Shown here one piece after another: positions 6,833 to 13,670 of a stretch of DNA of 13,670 nt (the first letter of the stretch is position 1; each line of letters begins with the position of its first letter). A model generated the notes under the pieces. It worked only from the letters and a program-made list of their open reading frames with translations. It did not search any database and was not told the DNA's origin. A program made the translations under genes and the position numbers. Source of the DNA: an uncultured Clostridia bacterium (lineage in GTDB: Bacteria > Bacillota > Clostridia > Lachnospirales > Lachnospiraceae); contig CALZBV010000047.1 in NCBI GenBank assembly GCA_945622055.1, positions 1 through 13,670 on the forward strand, given 5' to 3'.

Positions 6833-8197
6833 ATGGAGTTTCAGAATAAAAAAATTACGGTTGCCGGCGCCGGAATCAGTGGGATTGCTGCAGCGAAGCT
6901 GTTGGAGGAGGCAGGGGCGGTTGTAACCTTATACGATGCGAATAACACTCTTTCCGAGGCAGAGGTAAGGGAGAAGATTTCTGCTGATTTTAAGGGGTCC
7001 TTTTGCTTTGGTGAGTTTACAGAAGAACTGCTTTGCAGTACGGAGGTGCTGGTTATGAGCCCGGGAGTTCCGTGTGATCTTCCGTTTGTGCTTGAGCTTA
7101 AGAAAAAAAATATTCCGGTTATCGGTGAAATTGAGCTGGCTTATCTGTTTTCTAAGGGGAAAATCGTGGCAATTACCGGTACGAACGGAAAAACAACGAC
7201 AACAGCGCTTACCGGTGAAATCATGAAGACCTATTATGAGAATGTTCTTGTGGTAGGAAATATCGGAATTCCGTACACGAGTCTTGTTACGACGACAAAG
7301 GAAAACAGCGTCACGGTTGCGGAAATCAGCAGCTTTCAGTTGGAAACGGTTGATACCTTCCGCCCGGATGTTTCCATGATATTAAACATTACGCCGGATC
7401 ATCTGAACCGTCATCATTCCATGGAGAATTACATTGCGGCAAAGGAAGCAATCGCTTCCAATCAGACAAAAGAGGATGTATGTGTACTGAATTATGAGGA
7501 TGAGGTGCTTCGTGCATTTGGAGAGAGGACAAAGGCAAAGGTTATTTTCTTTTCCAGCGGGCGTGTTCTGTCTGAAGGTCTGTATACGGAGGATGGTGTG
7601 ATTTTTTATGCGCATGAGGGAATTTCAGAGATGATTTGTAAGGTTGACGAGCTGAACATTGTCGGCCGTCATAACCATGAGAATGCGATGGCTGCCATTG
7701 CAGCAGGAATTGTGCTTGGAGTTCCGATGGAGCTGATTCGGAAGGCACTTCGTGAGTTCAAGGCAGTGGAGCACCGGGTGGAATATGTGGCAACGAAGCG
7801 TGGAGTAAAGTATTATAATGATACCAAAGGAACGAATCCGGATGCTGCGATTCAGGGAATTCGTGCTATGGCAGGAAATACGCTTTTGATTGCAGGCGGT
7901 TACGATAAGGGCTCGGAATACGATGAGTGGATTGATGCTTTTGACGGCAAGGTGAAATATCTTGTGCTTTTGGGTCAGACCAAGGAAAAGATTGCGGATA
8001 CGGCAAGAAAGCACGGGATTGAGAATATAGTAATGTGTGAAACGTTCCTTGAGGCGATGCAGTTTTGTACAGAGAATGCGGAACCGGGAGAAAATGTGTT
8101 GCTTTCTCCGGCCTGTGCCAGCTGGGGGATGTTTAAAAACTATGAGGAGAGGGGACATATCTTTAAGGATTATGTCAACGGATTGAACGAGGAATAG
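6833..8197 (+). CDS. murD: MurD, UDP-N-acetylmuramoyl-L-alanine:D-glutamate ligase
   Basis: MurD is the cytoplasmic ATP-dependent ligase that adds D-glutamate to UDP-MurNAc-L-Ala. The 454-residue protein has an N-terminal Rossmann-like domain with a GAGISGIAAA loop (about 12-21) that binds the UDP substrate. The central Mur ligase domain has the P-loop GTNGKTTTT (116-124), AEISSFQLE, and the HLNRHHSMENYIAAKEAI segment whose Lys is the carbamylated residue in the family. The C-terminal domain opens with HRVEYV and YNDTKGTNPDAA. Length is typical. The ATG at 6833 has GGAGG 7 nt upstream. The gene directly follows the SpoVD-like PBP gene; mraY, which commonly sits here, is absent. The downstream ftsW gene begins 13 nt after its stop. 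Confidence 0.98.
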   Translation: MEFQNKKITVAGAGISGIAAAKLLEEAGAVVTLYDANNTLSEAEVREKISADFKGSFCFGEFTEELLCSTEVLVMSPGVPCDLPFVLELKKKNIPVIGEIELAYLFSKGKIVAITGTNGKTTTTALTGEIMKTYYENVLVVGNIGIPYTSLVTTTKENSVTVAEISSFQLETVDTFRPDVSMILNITPDHLNRHHSMENYIAAKEAIASNQTKEDVCVLNYEDEVLRAFGERTKAKVIFFSSGRVLSEGLYTEDGVIFYAHEGISEMICKVDELNIVGRHNHENAMAAIAAGIVLGVPMELIRKALREFKAVEHRVEYVATKRGVKYYNDTKGTNPDAAIQGIRAMAGNTLLIAGGYDKGSEYDEWIDAFDGKVKYLVLLGQTKEKIADTARKHGIENIVMCETFLEAMQFCTENAEPGENVLLSPACASWGMFKNYEERGHIFKDYVNGLNEE

Positions 8198-8210
8198 GTC
8201 GCGGAAAGGT

Positions 8211-9368
8211 GTGTGTCAGGGGATGAAGCCGTCGGTTCAAAAAACAGAATATAAGCAGCAGACATATTTTGATTACAGCCTGATGTTTATTACCTTGATT
8301 TTAATCTGCATCGGACTGGTTATGGTTTACAGTACCAGCTCCTATTATGCGGTAAAACAGAAATTCGGAAGTGCCGGATATTTTTTCTGGAGACAGCTTT
8401 TGTTTGCCGGTGTGGGGTTTGCTGCCATGCTGTTTGTGGCGAAGTTTGACTATTTTTGGTTTATTAAACGAATTGGAAAGCGTAAGCTGAGACTGATTGG
8501 TCTGGTGTATTTTGTCTGCCTTGGACTTCAGATGTTTGTTCTTTTCTTTGGTAAAGAAGTAAAGGGGGCAAGGCGTTGGATTGAAATTCCGTTGCTGGGT
8601 ACGTTCCAGCCGTCAGAGGTGACCAAAATCGGAGTTATTCTGTTTGTGGCGTTTGTGGTTTATTCTGCACCGAGGTCATTGGACAATTTATGGGGCTTTG
8701 TCAGGGTTGTCATTTTTGTTTCACCGCTGATTGTTGCGGTAGGCGCGGAAAATCTCAGCACTGCACTGGTTCTTTGCGGGATTACGTTTGTAATCTGTTT
8801 TGTGGTAGCGCGCAGGAAATCCTATTATTTTGTAGTCTTTGGTCTTGCGGCTGTTGTACTTGTTGCTTTTATTGCTTTTGGCGGAGGCTTCCGTTCGGAT
8901 CGTTTTGATGCCTGGCGCAATGTAGAAACACATGAAAAGGGCTATCAGATTTTACAGGGACTTTATGCGATTGCTTCCGGCGGACTTTGGGGAAAGGGAC
9001 TCGGCAACAGCATGCAGAAGCTGGGGTTTATTCCGGAGTCACATAATGATATGATTTTTTCGATTATTTGTGAGGAGCTTGGACTGATTGGTGCACTGGC
9101 AATCATTCTGCTTTATGTATTACTTCTTTGGAGACTGTTTGTGATTGCTTCCAATGCAAAGGATTTATACGGTTCCCTGATCTGCGTCGGAATCATGGTA
9201 CATATTGCATTACAGGTTATTATGAACATTGCGGTTGTTACAAATACGATTCCGTCGACAGGTATTCCGCTTCCGTTTATCAGCTATGGTGGTTCCTCAC
9301 TTATCGTTTTGATGAGTGAGATGGGACTTGCACTCAGCGTATCCGGACGGATTGAATTTGAAAGGTAA
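8211..9368 (+). CDS. ftsW: FtsW/SpoVE-type SEDS peptidoglycan glycosyltransferase
   Basis: This polytopic SEDS protein polymerises lipid II at the septum together with its partner class B PBP. It has about ten membrane helices, KGARRWIEI followed by FQPSEVTK (Q133), and the large loop with PESHNDMIF, whose D280 aligns with the essential Asp of RodA and FtsW. Near the C terminus it carries TGIPLPFISYGGSS, diagnostic for the FtsW/RodA/SpoVE family. I place it as FtsW because of its position between murD and the divIB region; in sporulating relatives the same slot is called spoVE, and sequence alone does not separate the two. Length is 385 residues from GTG 8211; ATG 8223 (381 residues) is equally plausible, since the ribosome site (GGAAAGG, 8203-8209) fits neither start well. 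Confidence 0.93.
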   Translation: MCQGMKPSVQKTEYKQQTYFDYSLMFITLILICIGLVMVYSTSSYYAVKQKFGSAGYFFWRQLLFAGVGFAAMLFVAKFDYFWFIKRIGKRKLRLIGLVYFVCLGLQMFVLFFGKEVKGARRWIEIPLLGTFQPSEVTKIGVILFVAFVVYSAPRSLDNLWGFVRVVIFVSPLIVAVGAENLSTALVLCGITFVICFVVARRKSYYFVVFGLAAVVLVAFIAFGGGFRSDRFDAWRNVETHEKGYQILQGLYAIASGGLWGKGLGNSMQKLGFIPESHNDMIFSIICEELGLIGALAIILLYVLLLWRLFVIASNAKDLYGSLICVGIMVHIALQVIMNIAVVTNTIPSTGIPLPFISYGGSSLIVLMSEMGLALSVSGRIEFER

Positions 9369-9419
9369 AAGCGATGCAAGAAAGACGTTTCCGGAACCTT
9401 ATTTATTCTTCTGCATAAA

Positions 9420-9451
9420 ATGACAGTGAAGGACTTTGGGAGCACTGTCAT
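9420..9451 (+). promoter_or_regulatory. Start-codon hairpin in front of murA
   Basis: ATGACAGTG (9420-9428) and CACTGTCAT (9443-9451) form a perfect 9-bp inverted repeat. The 14-nt loop contains both ribosome-site candidates (AAGGA at 9429 and GGGAG at 9438-9442). The 3' arm includes the first two bases of the murA ATG at 9450. Such a structure could sequester the start codon while showing the ribosome site in the loop. A 14-codon ORF with its own AAAGG site (9374-9418) ends one base before the hairpin. Structure is seen; regulation is inferred. Confidence 0.55.
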
Positions 9452-10706
9452 GACATATATCAGAATTAAGGGAGGAAAACGAATTTGTGGAGAGGTTACC
9501 CTGCAGGGCTCTAAGAATGCGGTTCTGCCTATGATTGCAGCAAGTATTCTGATCCGGGGAGTGACTGTAATCGAGAACTGTCCCGACATTACCGACGTCC
9601 GGGAGATGCTTATGCAGTTACAGCAAACGGGAGCACGCTATACCTTTTACGACCATGTTCTGGTAATTGACTGTTCTGAGGTTTTTCTGTATGACGGTGA
9701 AAAAAAGGAAGCTTCCAAAACCAGGGGCAGCGTACTGTTTCTGGGGGCATTTCTGGGACGGTTTTCTGAGGCACGCATCTCTTATCCGGGAGGTTGTGTG
9801 ATTGGCAGTCGTCCGATTGATTTACACTGTGAGCTTCTTCGCAGCCTAGGGGTGACTATTTCGGAACAGGAGGATGCCCTGTATGCTTGCGGACGCCCGG
9901 CCGGTGCAGAGCTGTTTTTGCGTTCTCCAAGTGTAGGGGCTACGGAAAATGCAATACTTGCGGCAGTCTGTGCAAAAGGTCGGACGGTGCTGCATGGTGC
10001 AGCAACAGAACCTGAGGTTTCGGAGCTTTGCAGCTTTTTGGTAGAGGCAGGAGCAAAAATATCGGGCATCGGAACCAATATACTTGCAATCGATGGTGTG
10101 GAGTCGCTTCATGAGGTGTGCCATCTGTTAACCGGTGACAGAATTGTAGCAGGAACGTTTCTTTGTGCGGCTATGGTTACGGGAGGGCAGATTACAATTC
10201 ACGGAACAAAGGGGGTATCTCTTACCGGCTTTGATCGGACACTCAGAAGGGTGGGGCTTTATTGTGAGCAGAAGGAAAACTGTATTCTGGCAACGGGAAT
10301 CGGAAAGCTTTTTCCGGTGGATTTGCTGGTAACAGCACCCTATCCGGGCTTCCCGACGGATATGCAGTCATTGCTTATGGCGGTGCTTGCACTTGCTGAT
10401 GGAGAAAGCAGGCTTTGTGAAACAGTGTTTGAATCAAGGTTTAAGATTGTTCCGGAGCTGAACCTAATGGGGGCAGCAATTGAGGTCAGAGACCGTATGG
10501 CGGTTATTCACGGAGTTCCTGTACTGACCGGAGCAACAGTTATGGCAAAAGAGCTTCGCGGAGGAGCGGCGTTGCTTCTGGCAGGGCTTGCTGCCATGGG
10601 GGAGACGAGAGTTTACGGATGTGAAAATATTGCGCGCGGCTATGAAGCGATTTGTGAGAGGCTTTGTAGCCTGGGAGCTGAAATAGATCAGATGGAGGAA
10701 GCCTGA
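9450..10706 (+). CDS. murA: MurA, UDP-N-acetylglucosamine 1-carboxyvinyltransferase
   Basis: MurA performs the first committed step of peptidoglycan synthesis, transferring enolpyruvate from PEP to UDP-GlcNAc in the cytoplasm. All key residues are present: K22-N23 in GSKNAVLP, the catalytic Cys116 and R121 in PGGCVIGSRPIDLH, D304 in PTDMQ, and the C-terminal ESRFKIVPEL, KELRGGAA and RGYE motifs. The catalytic residue is Cys, not the Asp found in intrinsically fosfomycin-resistant enzymes. I chose ATG 9450 rather than the in-frame ATG 9420 because it gives 418 residues (family typical), the usual N terminus (MTYIRIKGG), and GGGAG 7 nt upstream. Its place between ftsW and divIB is where murG and murB stand in Bacillus. 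Whether a second murA exists elsewhere cannot be told from here. Confidence 0.96.
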   Translation: MTYIRIKGGKRICGEVTLQGSKNAVLPMIAASILIRGVTVIENCPDITDVREMLMQLQQTGARYTFYDHVLVIDCSEVFLYDGEKKEASKTRGSVLFLGAFLGRFSEARISYPGGCVIGSRPIDLHCELLRSLGVTISEQEDALYACGRPAGAELFLRSPSVGATENAILAAVCAKGRTVLHGAATEPEVSELCSFLVEAGAKISGIGTNILAIDGVESLHEVCHLLTGDRIVAGTFLCAAMVTGGQITIHGTKGVSLTGFDRTLRRVGLYCEQKENCILATGIGKLFPVDLLVTAPYPGFPTDMQSLLMAVLALADGESRLCETVFESRFKIVPELNLMGAAIEVRDRMAVIHGVPVLTGATVMAKELRGGAALLLAGLAAMGETRVYGCENIARGYEAICERLCSLGAEIDQMEEA

Positions 10707-10710
10707 CGGA

Positions 10711-11463
10711 ATGAAAAATGATGAAAAGGGATATGTCAGAAGACCGCTTTTGTTTCAAATTATTTTTATTGTCGGCGTGGTGGTTTGTGTCGCAGCAACA
10801 GCAATTTTATTTGTGGAAAAGGAGTTTAAGGCTACTTCTGTTACAGTGACCGGTCTGACATATTATTCAGAGGAGGATTTTCTGAACAAAATCAGCAGTG
10901 CTCCGGCAAGAAAGAATACACTGCGTTTTCGTGCAGAGCAGTATCTGGACGGAGAAAAGCGGATTCCGTATATTGAAAAGTACGATTACAGCATCAAAGG
11001 GAATCACGAGATACAGATTCAGGTGTATGAGAAGATACTTATAGGCTGCATTAAGGTGATGGGACAGTATGTCTATTTTGATAAAGACGGATATGTGACG
11101 GAATCTTCGGCAGAGCGGCTGGATCATATTCCGTTAGTAAAGGGAATTTCTTATGACCGGATTGTGATGTACGAAAAGCTCGATGAGCAGAAGGACAAGC
11201 TGTACGGGATAATTCTCAACATATCAAAGCTGATTCGGGAGTATGAGCTGCCTGCGGCTTCCATTACCTTTGACAGCAGAGGCAATGTGGAACTGGAGCT
11301 TTTGGAGCTTACGGTAAAGCTTGGAAAACGGGAGGCATACGAAATTCCGCTGCAGAAGCTGTCGGAAATTTTTCCGAAAATTTCCGACAGGGCTTTAACG
11401 GTTGATTTATCAGAATACCAGGGTGGAAAAGAAGATATCATAGCAAGACCGAAAAAAGAATAA
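10711..11463 (+). CDS. divIB: DivIB/FtsQ cell division protein
   Basis: This 250-residue bitopic membrane protein has a short basic cytoplasmic tail, one transmembrane helix (about 14-35), and a POTRA-like alpha domain beginning FKATSVTVTGLTYYSEEDFLNKI (about 40-110). The extracellular FtsQ/DivIB beta domain follows, with the YVYFDKDGYVTE segment. DivIB interacts with FtsL and DivIC and helps couple divisome assembly to septal wall synthesis. The gene starts 4 nt after the murA stop, with GGAGGAA inside the murA end (10694-10700), so the two are translationally close. A 14-bp perfect hairpin lies within its last 105 nt. Sequence conservation of the family is low, but topology, POTRA signature and position before ftsZ agree. 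Confidence 0.9.
   Translation: MKNDEKGYVRRPLLFQIIFIVGVVVCVAATAILFVEKEFKATSVTVTGLTYYSEEDFLNKISSAPARKNTLRFRAEQYLDGEKRIPYIEKYDYSIKGNHEIQIQVYEKILIGCIKVMGQYVYFDKDGYVTESSAERLDHIPLVKGISYDRIVMYEKLDEQKDKLYGIILNISKLIREYELPAASITFDSRGNVELELLELTVKLGKREAYEIPLQKLSEIFPKISDRALTVDLSEYQGGKEDIIARPKKE
11359..11390 (+). repeat. Perfect 14-bp hairpin inside divIB
   Basis: CTGTCGGAAATTTT (11359-11372) and AAAATTTCCGACAG (11377-11390) are exact reverse complements with a TCCG loop. It encodes KLSEIFPKISDR near the DivIB C terminus. No T tract follows, so it is not a simple terminator; it could act in mRNA processing or stability ahead of the ftsZ leader. Confidence 0.7.
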
Positions 11464-11490
11464 AAAAATGAAGAAAAAATCAAAAAATAC

Positions 11491-11519
11491 TTGCTAATTT
11501 TGACATTTCAATATATCAT
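11491..11519 (+). promoter_or_regulatory. ftsZ: Candidate distal ftsZ promoter
   Basis: TTGCTA (11491-11496) and TATCAT (11514-11519) are 17 nt apart. If used, transcription would start near 11526 at the beginning of the first 80-bp repeat, and the ftsZ mRNA would carry a structured leader of about 280 nt. A better-looking TTGACA at 11500-11505 has no -10 at proper spacing. Prediction by eye. Confidence 0.35.
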
Positions 11520-11739
11520 ATAGTAAGGACGTAGTGAGGATTTGCAAACTTGTTTGCAAAATCCGAGCGGAGTTGAAGATCATGAACGAAGTTCATGATA
11601 TAGTAAGGACGTAGTGAGGATTTGCAAACTTGTTTGCAAAATCCGAGCGGAGTTGAAGATCATGAACGAAGTTCATGATATAGTAAGGACGTAGTGAGGA
11701 TTTGCAAGCTCGTTTGCAAAATCCGAGCGGAGTTGAAGA
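11518..11739 (+). repeat. Three tandem 80-bp repeats with internal dyads upstream of ftsZ
   Basis: Units begin at 11521, 11601 and 11681. The first two are identical over all 80 bp. The third matches over its first 59 bp except for A-to-G at 11708 and T-to-C at 11711, and then diverges. Each unit holds a long hairpin (TTTGCAAAC/GTTTGCAAA, extended by GGA/TCC across one bulged A, at 11538-11564 in the first copy). In the third copy the arm change still pairs as G-U. Units one and two end in a second perfect hairpin, ATCATGAAC/GTTCATGAT around GAA (11579-11599 and 11659-11679). The block fills most of the 344-nt gap between divIB and ftsZ. No ORF with a ribosome site is seen in it. Confidence 0.95.
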
Positions 11740-11750
11740 ACCATTGATCT

Positions 11751-11781
11751 TTGTCACAACATATTGATTTAGTGTTGTAAT
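11751..11781 (+). promoter_or_regulatory. ftsZ: Candidate proximal ftsZ promoter (extended -10)
   Basis: TGTAAT (11776-11781) is preceded by TG and one base (11773-11775), an extended -10 form. A TTGTCA sequence (11751-11756) lies 19 nt upstream, slightly too far for an ideal -35. A start near 11788 would leave a 20-nt leader. An ACAACA/TGTTGT inverted repeat (11756-11761 and 11773-11778) overlaps it. Confidence 0.35.
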
Positions 11782-11807
11782 CAGATAAATAAAAGGAGGA
11801 CAAATCC

Positions 11808-13097
11808 GTGCTTGAAATTTCAAACAACAATACGGAAGCTGCAGCAAAGATCCTTGTAATCGGTGTCGGTGGTGCAGGAAACAATGCGGTTAACAGAATG
11901 ATTGAAGAAGGTATAAATGGTGTTGAGTTTATTTGCGTCAACACAGATAAACAGCATTTAAGAAGCTGTAAGGCTTCCCAGTGCATTCAGATTGGTGAGA
12001 AGCTTACCAAGGGACTCGGTGCCGGTGCAAAGCCTGAGGTTGGCGAGAAGGCTGCCGAGGAGAATCTTGAAGAGCTTACTCAGGTAATCAAGGGAGCTGA
12101 TATGGTATTTGTTACCTGTGGTATGGGCGGAGGAACCGGAACGGGTGCTGCGCCGGTTGTTGCAGGGATTGCAAAGGAGCTAGGAATTCTGACCGTAGGT
12201 GTTGTTACGAAGCCGTTCTCCTTTGAACATAAGGTTCGTATGAATAATGCACTTGCCGGAATCGAGAGGTTAAAGGCAAATGTTGACTCTTTGATTATTG
12301 TTCCAAATGATAAGCTGCTTGAAATTGTAGACCGCCGTACTTCCATGCCGGAAGCACTTAAGAAAGCTGATGAAGTATTACAGCAGGGTGTTCAGGGCAT
12401 TACGGATCTCATCAACGGTGAGGCACTCATTAATCTTGACTTTGCCGATGTTCAGACGATTATGCAGGATAAGGGCATTGCTCATATCGGTATTGGTGTA
12501 GGAACAGGAGACCAGAAGTGCCTGGATGCTGTACATAGAGCAATTGACAGTCCGCTTTTGGAGACCAACATCAAAGGAGCAAATCACATCATTCTGAATA
12601 TTTCCGGTGATATCGCTCTTGTAGAGGCATATGAGGCTGCAAACGAGGTACAGAGTCTTGCCGGAGAGAACGCAAACCTTATTTTCGGTGCAAAGTATGA
12701 CGAGACGATGCAGGATCAGGTGGTAATTACCGTAATCGCTACCGGTCTTCAGGAAGCAGGACAGCCGGCCACACCACAAAGAACCCAGTATGCAGGCTTC
12801 CAGAACAATGTGGCAAGCCGCCCGGCAAACAATGGAGTTTCTCTTCCGAAATTTCTGAACCAGGGATATACTCCGAAGCCGGTTCAGCCGAGACCGGAGG
12901 CTATGGAGCAGTTTAACTATACATTTGATTCTACAACTGCAAACAGACCGGTACAGGAGTATAAGCAGGCACCGCAATATACACCGCGTACGAACCCGAT
13001 GTTTGGCCGTCAGGAGTCAAAGTCGGCAAATGAGGAGGGTGCAGATAAAATCAAGATTCCACCATTCATCCAGAACTATTCTTCAAAGAAAAAATAA
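11808..13097 (+). CDS. ftsZ: FtsZ, tubulin-like division GTPase
   Basis: FtsZ polymerises with GTP into the Z ring that recruits the divisome. The 429-residue protein has the GVGGAGNNAVNRM nucleotide-binding start (19-31), the tubulin signature GGGTGTGAAP (107-116), and the T7 synergy loop NLDFAD (209-214). A variable Gln/Pro/Asn-rich linker covers about 322-412, and the conserved C-terminal peptide IKIPPFIQN is followed by a basic end (SSKKK). The conserved peptide is the docking site for FtsA, SepF and similar tethers. The start is GTG at 11808 with AAGGAGG (11793-11799) at 8 nt spacing. ftsA is not adjacent. It has its own upstream region with repeats and promoter candidates and ends at a strong terminator, so it can be a separate unit. 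Confidence 0.99.
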   Translation: MLEISNNNTEAAAKILVIGVGGAGNNAVNRMIEEGINGVEFICVNTDKQHLRSCKASQCIQIGEKLTKGLGAGAKPEVGEKAAEENLEELTQVIKGADMVFVTCGMGGGTGTGAAPVVAGIAKELGILTVGVVTKPFSFEHKVRMNNALAGIERLKANVDSLIIVPNDKLLEIVDRRTSMPEALKKADEVLQQGVQGITDLINGEALINLDFADVQTIMQDKGIAHIGIGVGTGDQKCLDAVHRAIDSPLLETNIKGANHIILNISGDIALVEAYEAANEVQSLAGENANLIFGAKYDETMQDQVVITVIATGLQEAGQPATPQRTQYAGFQNNVASRPANNGVSLPKFLNQGYTPKPVQPRPEAMEQFNYTFDSTTANRPVQEYKQAPQYTPRTNPMFGRQESKSANEEGADKIKIPPFIQNYSSKKK

Positions 13098-13110
13098 GAT
13101 TTTTTATTGG

Positions 13111-13143
13111 GACCGTTATGATGCATTTCATAACGGTCTTTTT
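13111..13143 (+). terminator. Intrinsic terminator after ftsZ
   Basis: GACCGTTATGA (13111-13121) and TCATAACGGTC (13128-13138) form a perfect 11-bp stem with a 6-nt loop, followed by five T and a second T-rich stretch. It lies 13 nt after the ftsZ stop and separates ftsZ from spoIIGA. Confidence 0.93.
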
Positions 13144-13245
13144 GTCTTTTTTTGTCCTAAGTTGCGAGAAATTCAAAAGCAATCTCCTTATTTCTACAAG
13201 ATTTACTGGGAAAATATGGTAATCTTTTGTTAAAGATGCAAGGAG

Positions 13246-13670
13246 GTGAGACTGGTTAGGCTTTATCTGGACAGTTTCTTTGTTTCAAATTTCTGGTTTC
13301 ATTTTTTATGTCTCTGTCTGTTACGATTGTTTCTGTCTGAAAGGAAAAAGCATCAAAGAAAACGAATAGTTGCAGCTGCTTTCGTTTGCTCCATGGCTGA
13401 TATTATCGGCATTTTTCTCCTGCATTCTGATGCAAGCGAAGCAAGGTTATTGTTTTCAGCCGGGGAGCTTGTCTGGGCAGTATATTTTTCCTTTGGGAAA
13501 AAGAGAATCTGCAGGAATACAATAGGACTTCTTATGATGACAATGCTATTAGGCGGATGTTTCTCTTTGTTTAAGGTCAGAAATACCGGCTTGTTCTGTT
13601 TTTTCGGAGGTGTATTATTCCTTTTTGTGGAAATGTATGTTCAAAAGCTTTGGAAGAAAAATACGGAACG
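13246..13670 (+). CDS. spoIIGA: SpoIIGA, sigma-E processing peptidase, N-terminal membrane domain (3' end outside window)
   Basis: The frame is open from an in-frame stop at 13231 to the window edge. The visible 140 or so residues contain about five hydrophobic helices, beginning with RLYLDSFFVSNFWFHFLCL. This resembles the YxDxxFxxN opening of SpoIIGA, whose five-helix N-terminal domain anchors an aspartic protease that matures pro-sigma-E in the mother cell after septation. The protease domain would lie beyond the window. Position right after ftsZ is the usual clostridial site, normally followed by sigE. The start is unclear. GTG 13246 overlaps the perfect ribosome site AGGAGGTGA (13241-13249), while CTG 13252 sits 5 nt after it and gives MVRLYLD, the expected N terminus; no ATG is available before residue 49. 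The call rests on topology, opening motif and context. Confidence 0.75.
   Translation, partial: MRLVRLYLDSFFVSNFWFHFLCLCLLRLFLSERKKHQRKRIVAAAFVCSMADIIGIFLLHSDASEARLLFSAGELVWAVYFSFGKKRICRNTIGLLMMTMLLGGCFSLFKVRNTGLFCFFGGVLFLFVEMYVQKLWKKNTE

Noticed and set aside
9420..9449. In-frame upstream start for murA at ATG 9420
   Set aside because: No ribosome site precedes it, and the family N terminus and length fit ATG 9450. The extra ATG is explained by the inverted repeat.
11518..11739. CRISPR array
   Set aside because: The 80-bp units are directly adjacent with no unique spacers, only three copies exist, and there are no cas genes.
12925..13233. Plus-strand ORF overlapping the end of ftsZ
   Set aside because: It runs in another frame through the ftsZ C terminus and the terminator; its protein is low-complexity and basic, with no family resemblance.
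13144..13240. Spo0A box or sigma-H promoter for spoIIGA
   Set aside because: I looked for TGTCGAA-type boxes and spaced hexamers on both strands and found none convincing; a promoter is expected here but cannot be assigned by eye.

Overview
The window is about 13.7 kb of a division and cell wall (dcw) cluster, with every gene on the + strand. Protein style, A/T-rich spacers, strong GGAGG ribosome binding sites and the sporulation genes (spoVD-type PBP, spoIIGA after ftsZ) point to an endospore-forming Clostridia member. Lachnospiraceae is my best guess; it comes from gene order and family resemblance, not from a marker gene.

Layout. (1) nt 3-707: 3' part of a membrane protein of the Lgt (prolipoprotein diacylglyceryl transferase) fold that appears to have lost the catalytic residues, closed by an intrinsic terminator. 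(2) nt 817-909: a strong sigma-A-type promoter followed by four AAGTGG boxes in exact 10-bp phase, the expected operator of MraZ. (3) nt 910-6765: mraZ, rsmH, ftsL, and two tandem class B penicillin-binding proteins (an FtsI/PbpB type and a PASTA-bearing SpoVD type). (4) nt 6833-11463: murD, ftsW, murA, divIB, probably with an additional promoter inside the end of the second PBP gene. (5) nt 11464-11807: a gene-free leader before ftsZ holding three 80-bp tandem repeats rich in dyad symmetry. (6) nt 11808-13097: ftsZ with its own terminator. (7) nt 13246 to the window end: the membrane half of SpoIIGA, the sigma-E processing protease.

How the genes fit together: MurA and MurD act in cytoplasmic peptidoglycan precursor synthesis. 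FtsW (SEDS glycosyltransferase) and the class B PBPs build septal wall. FtsL and DivIB form the membrane-spanning regulatory part of the divisome, and FtsZ is the scaffold. RsmH (16S rRNA methyltransferase) and MraZ (cluster regulator) are the usual passengers at the front. SpoVD and SpoIIGA tie the locus to sporulation.

I see no wholly new system. The unusual points are the apparently inactive Lgt-like protein, the tandem repeats in front of ftsZ, start-codon hairpins before murA and the second PBP gene, two strong hairpins inside coding sequence, a KTG-to-KTA change in the second PBP, and a reduced dcw order without mraY, murG, murE or murF.
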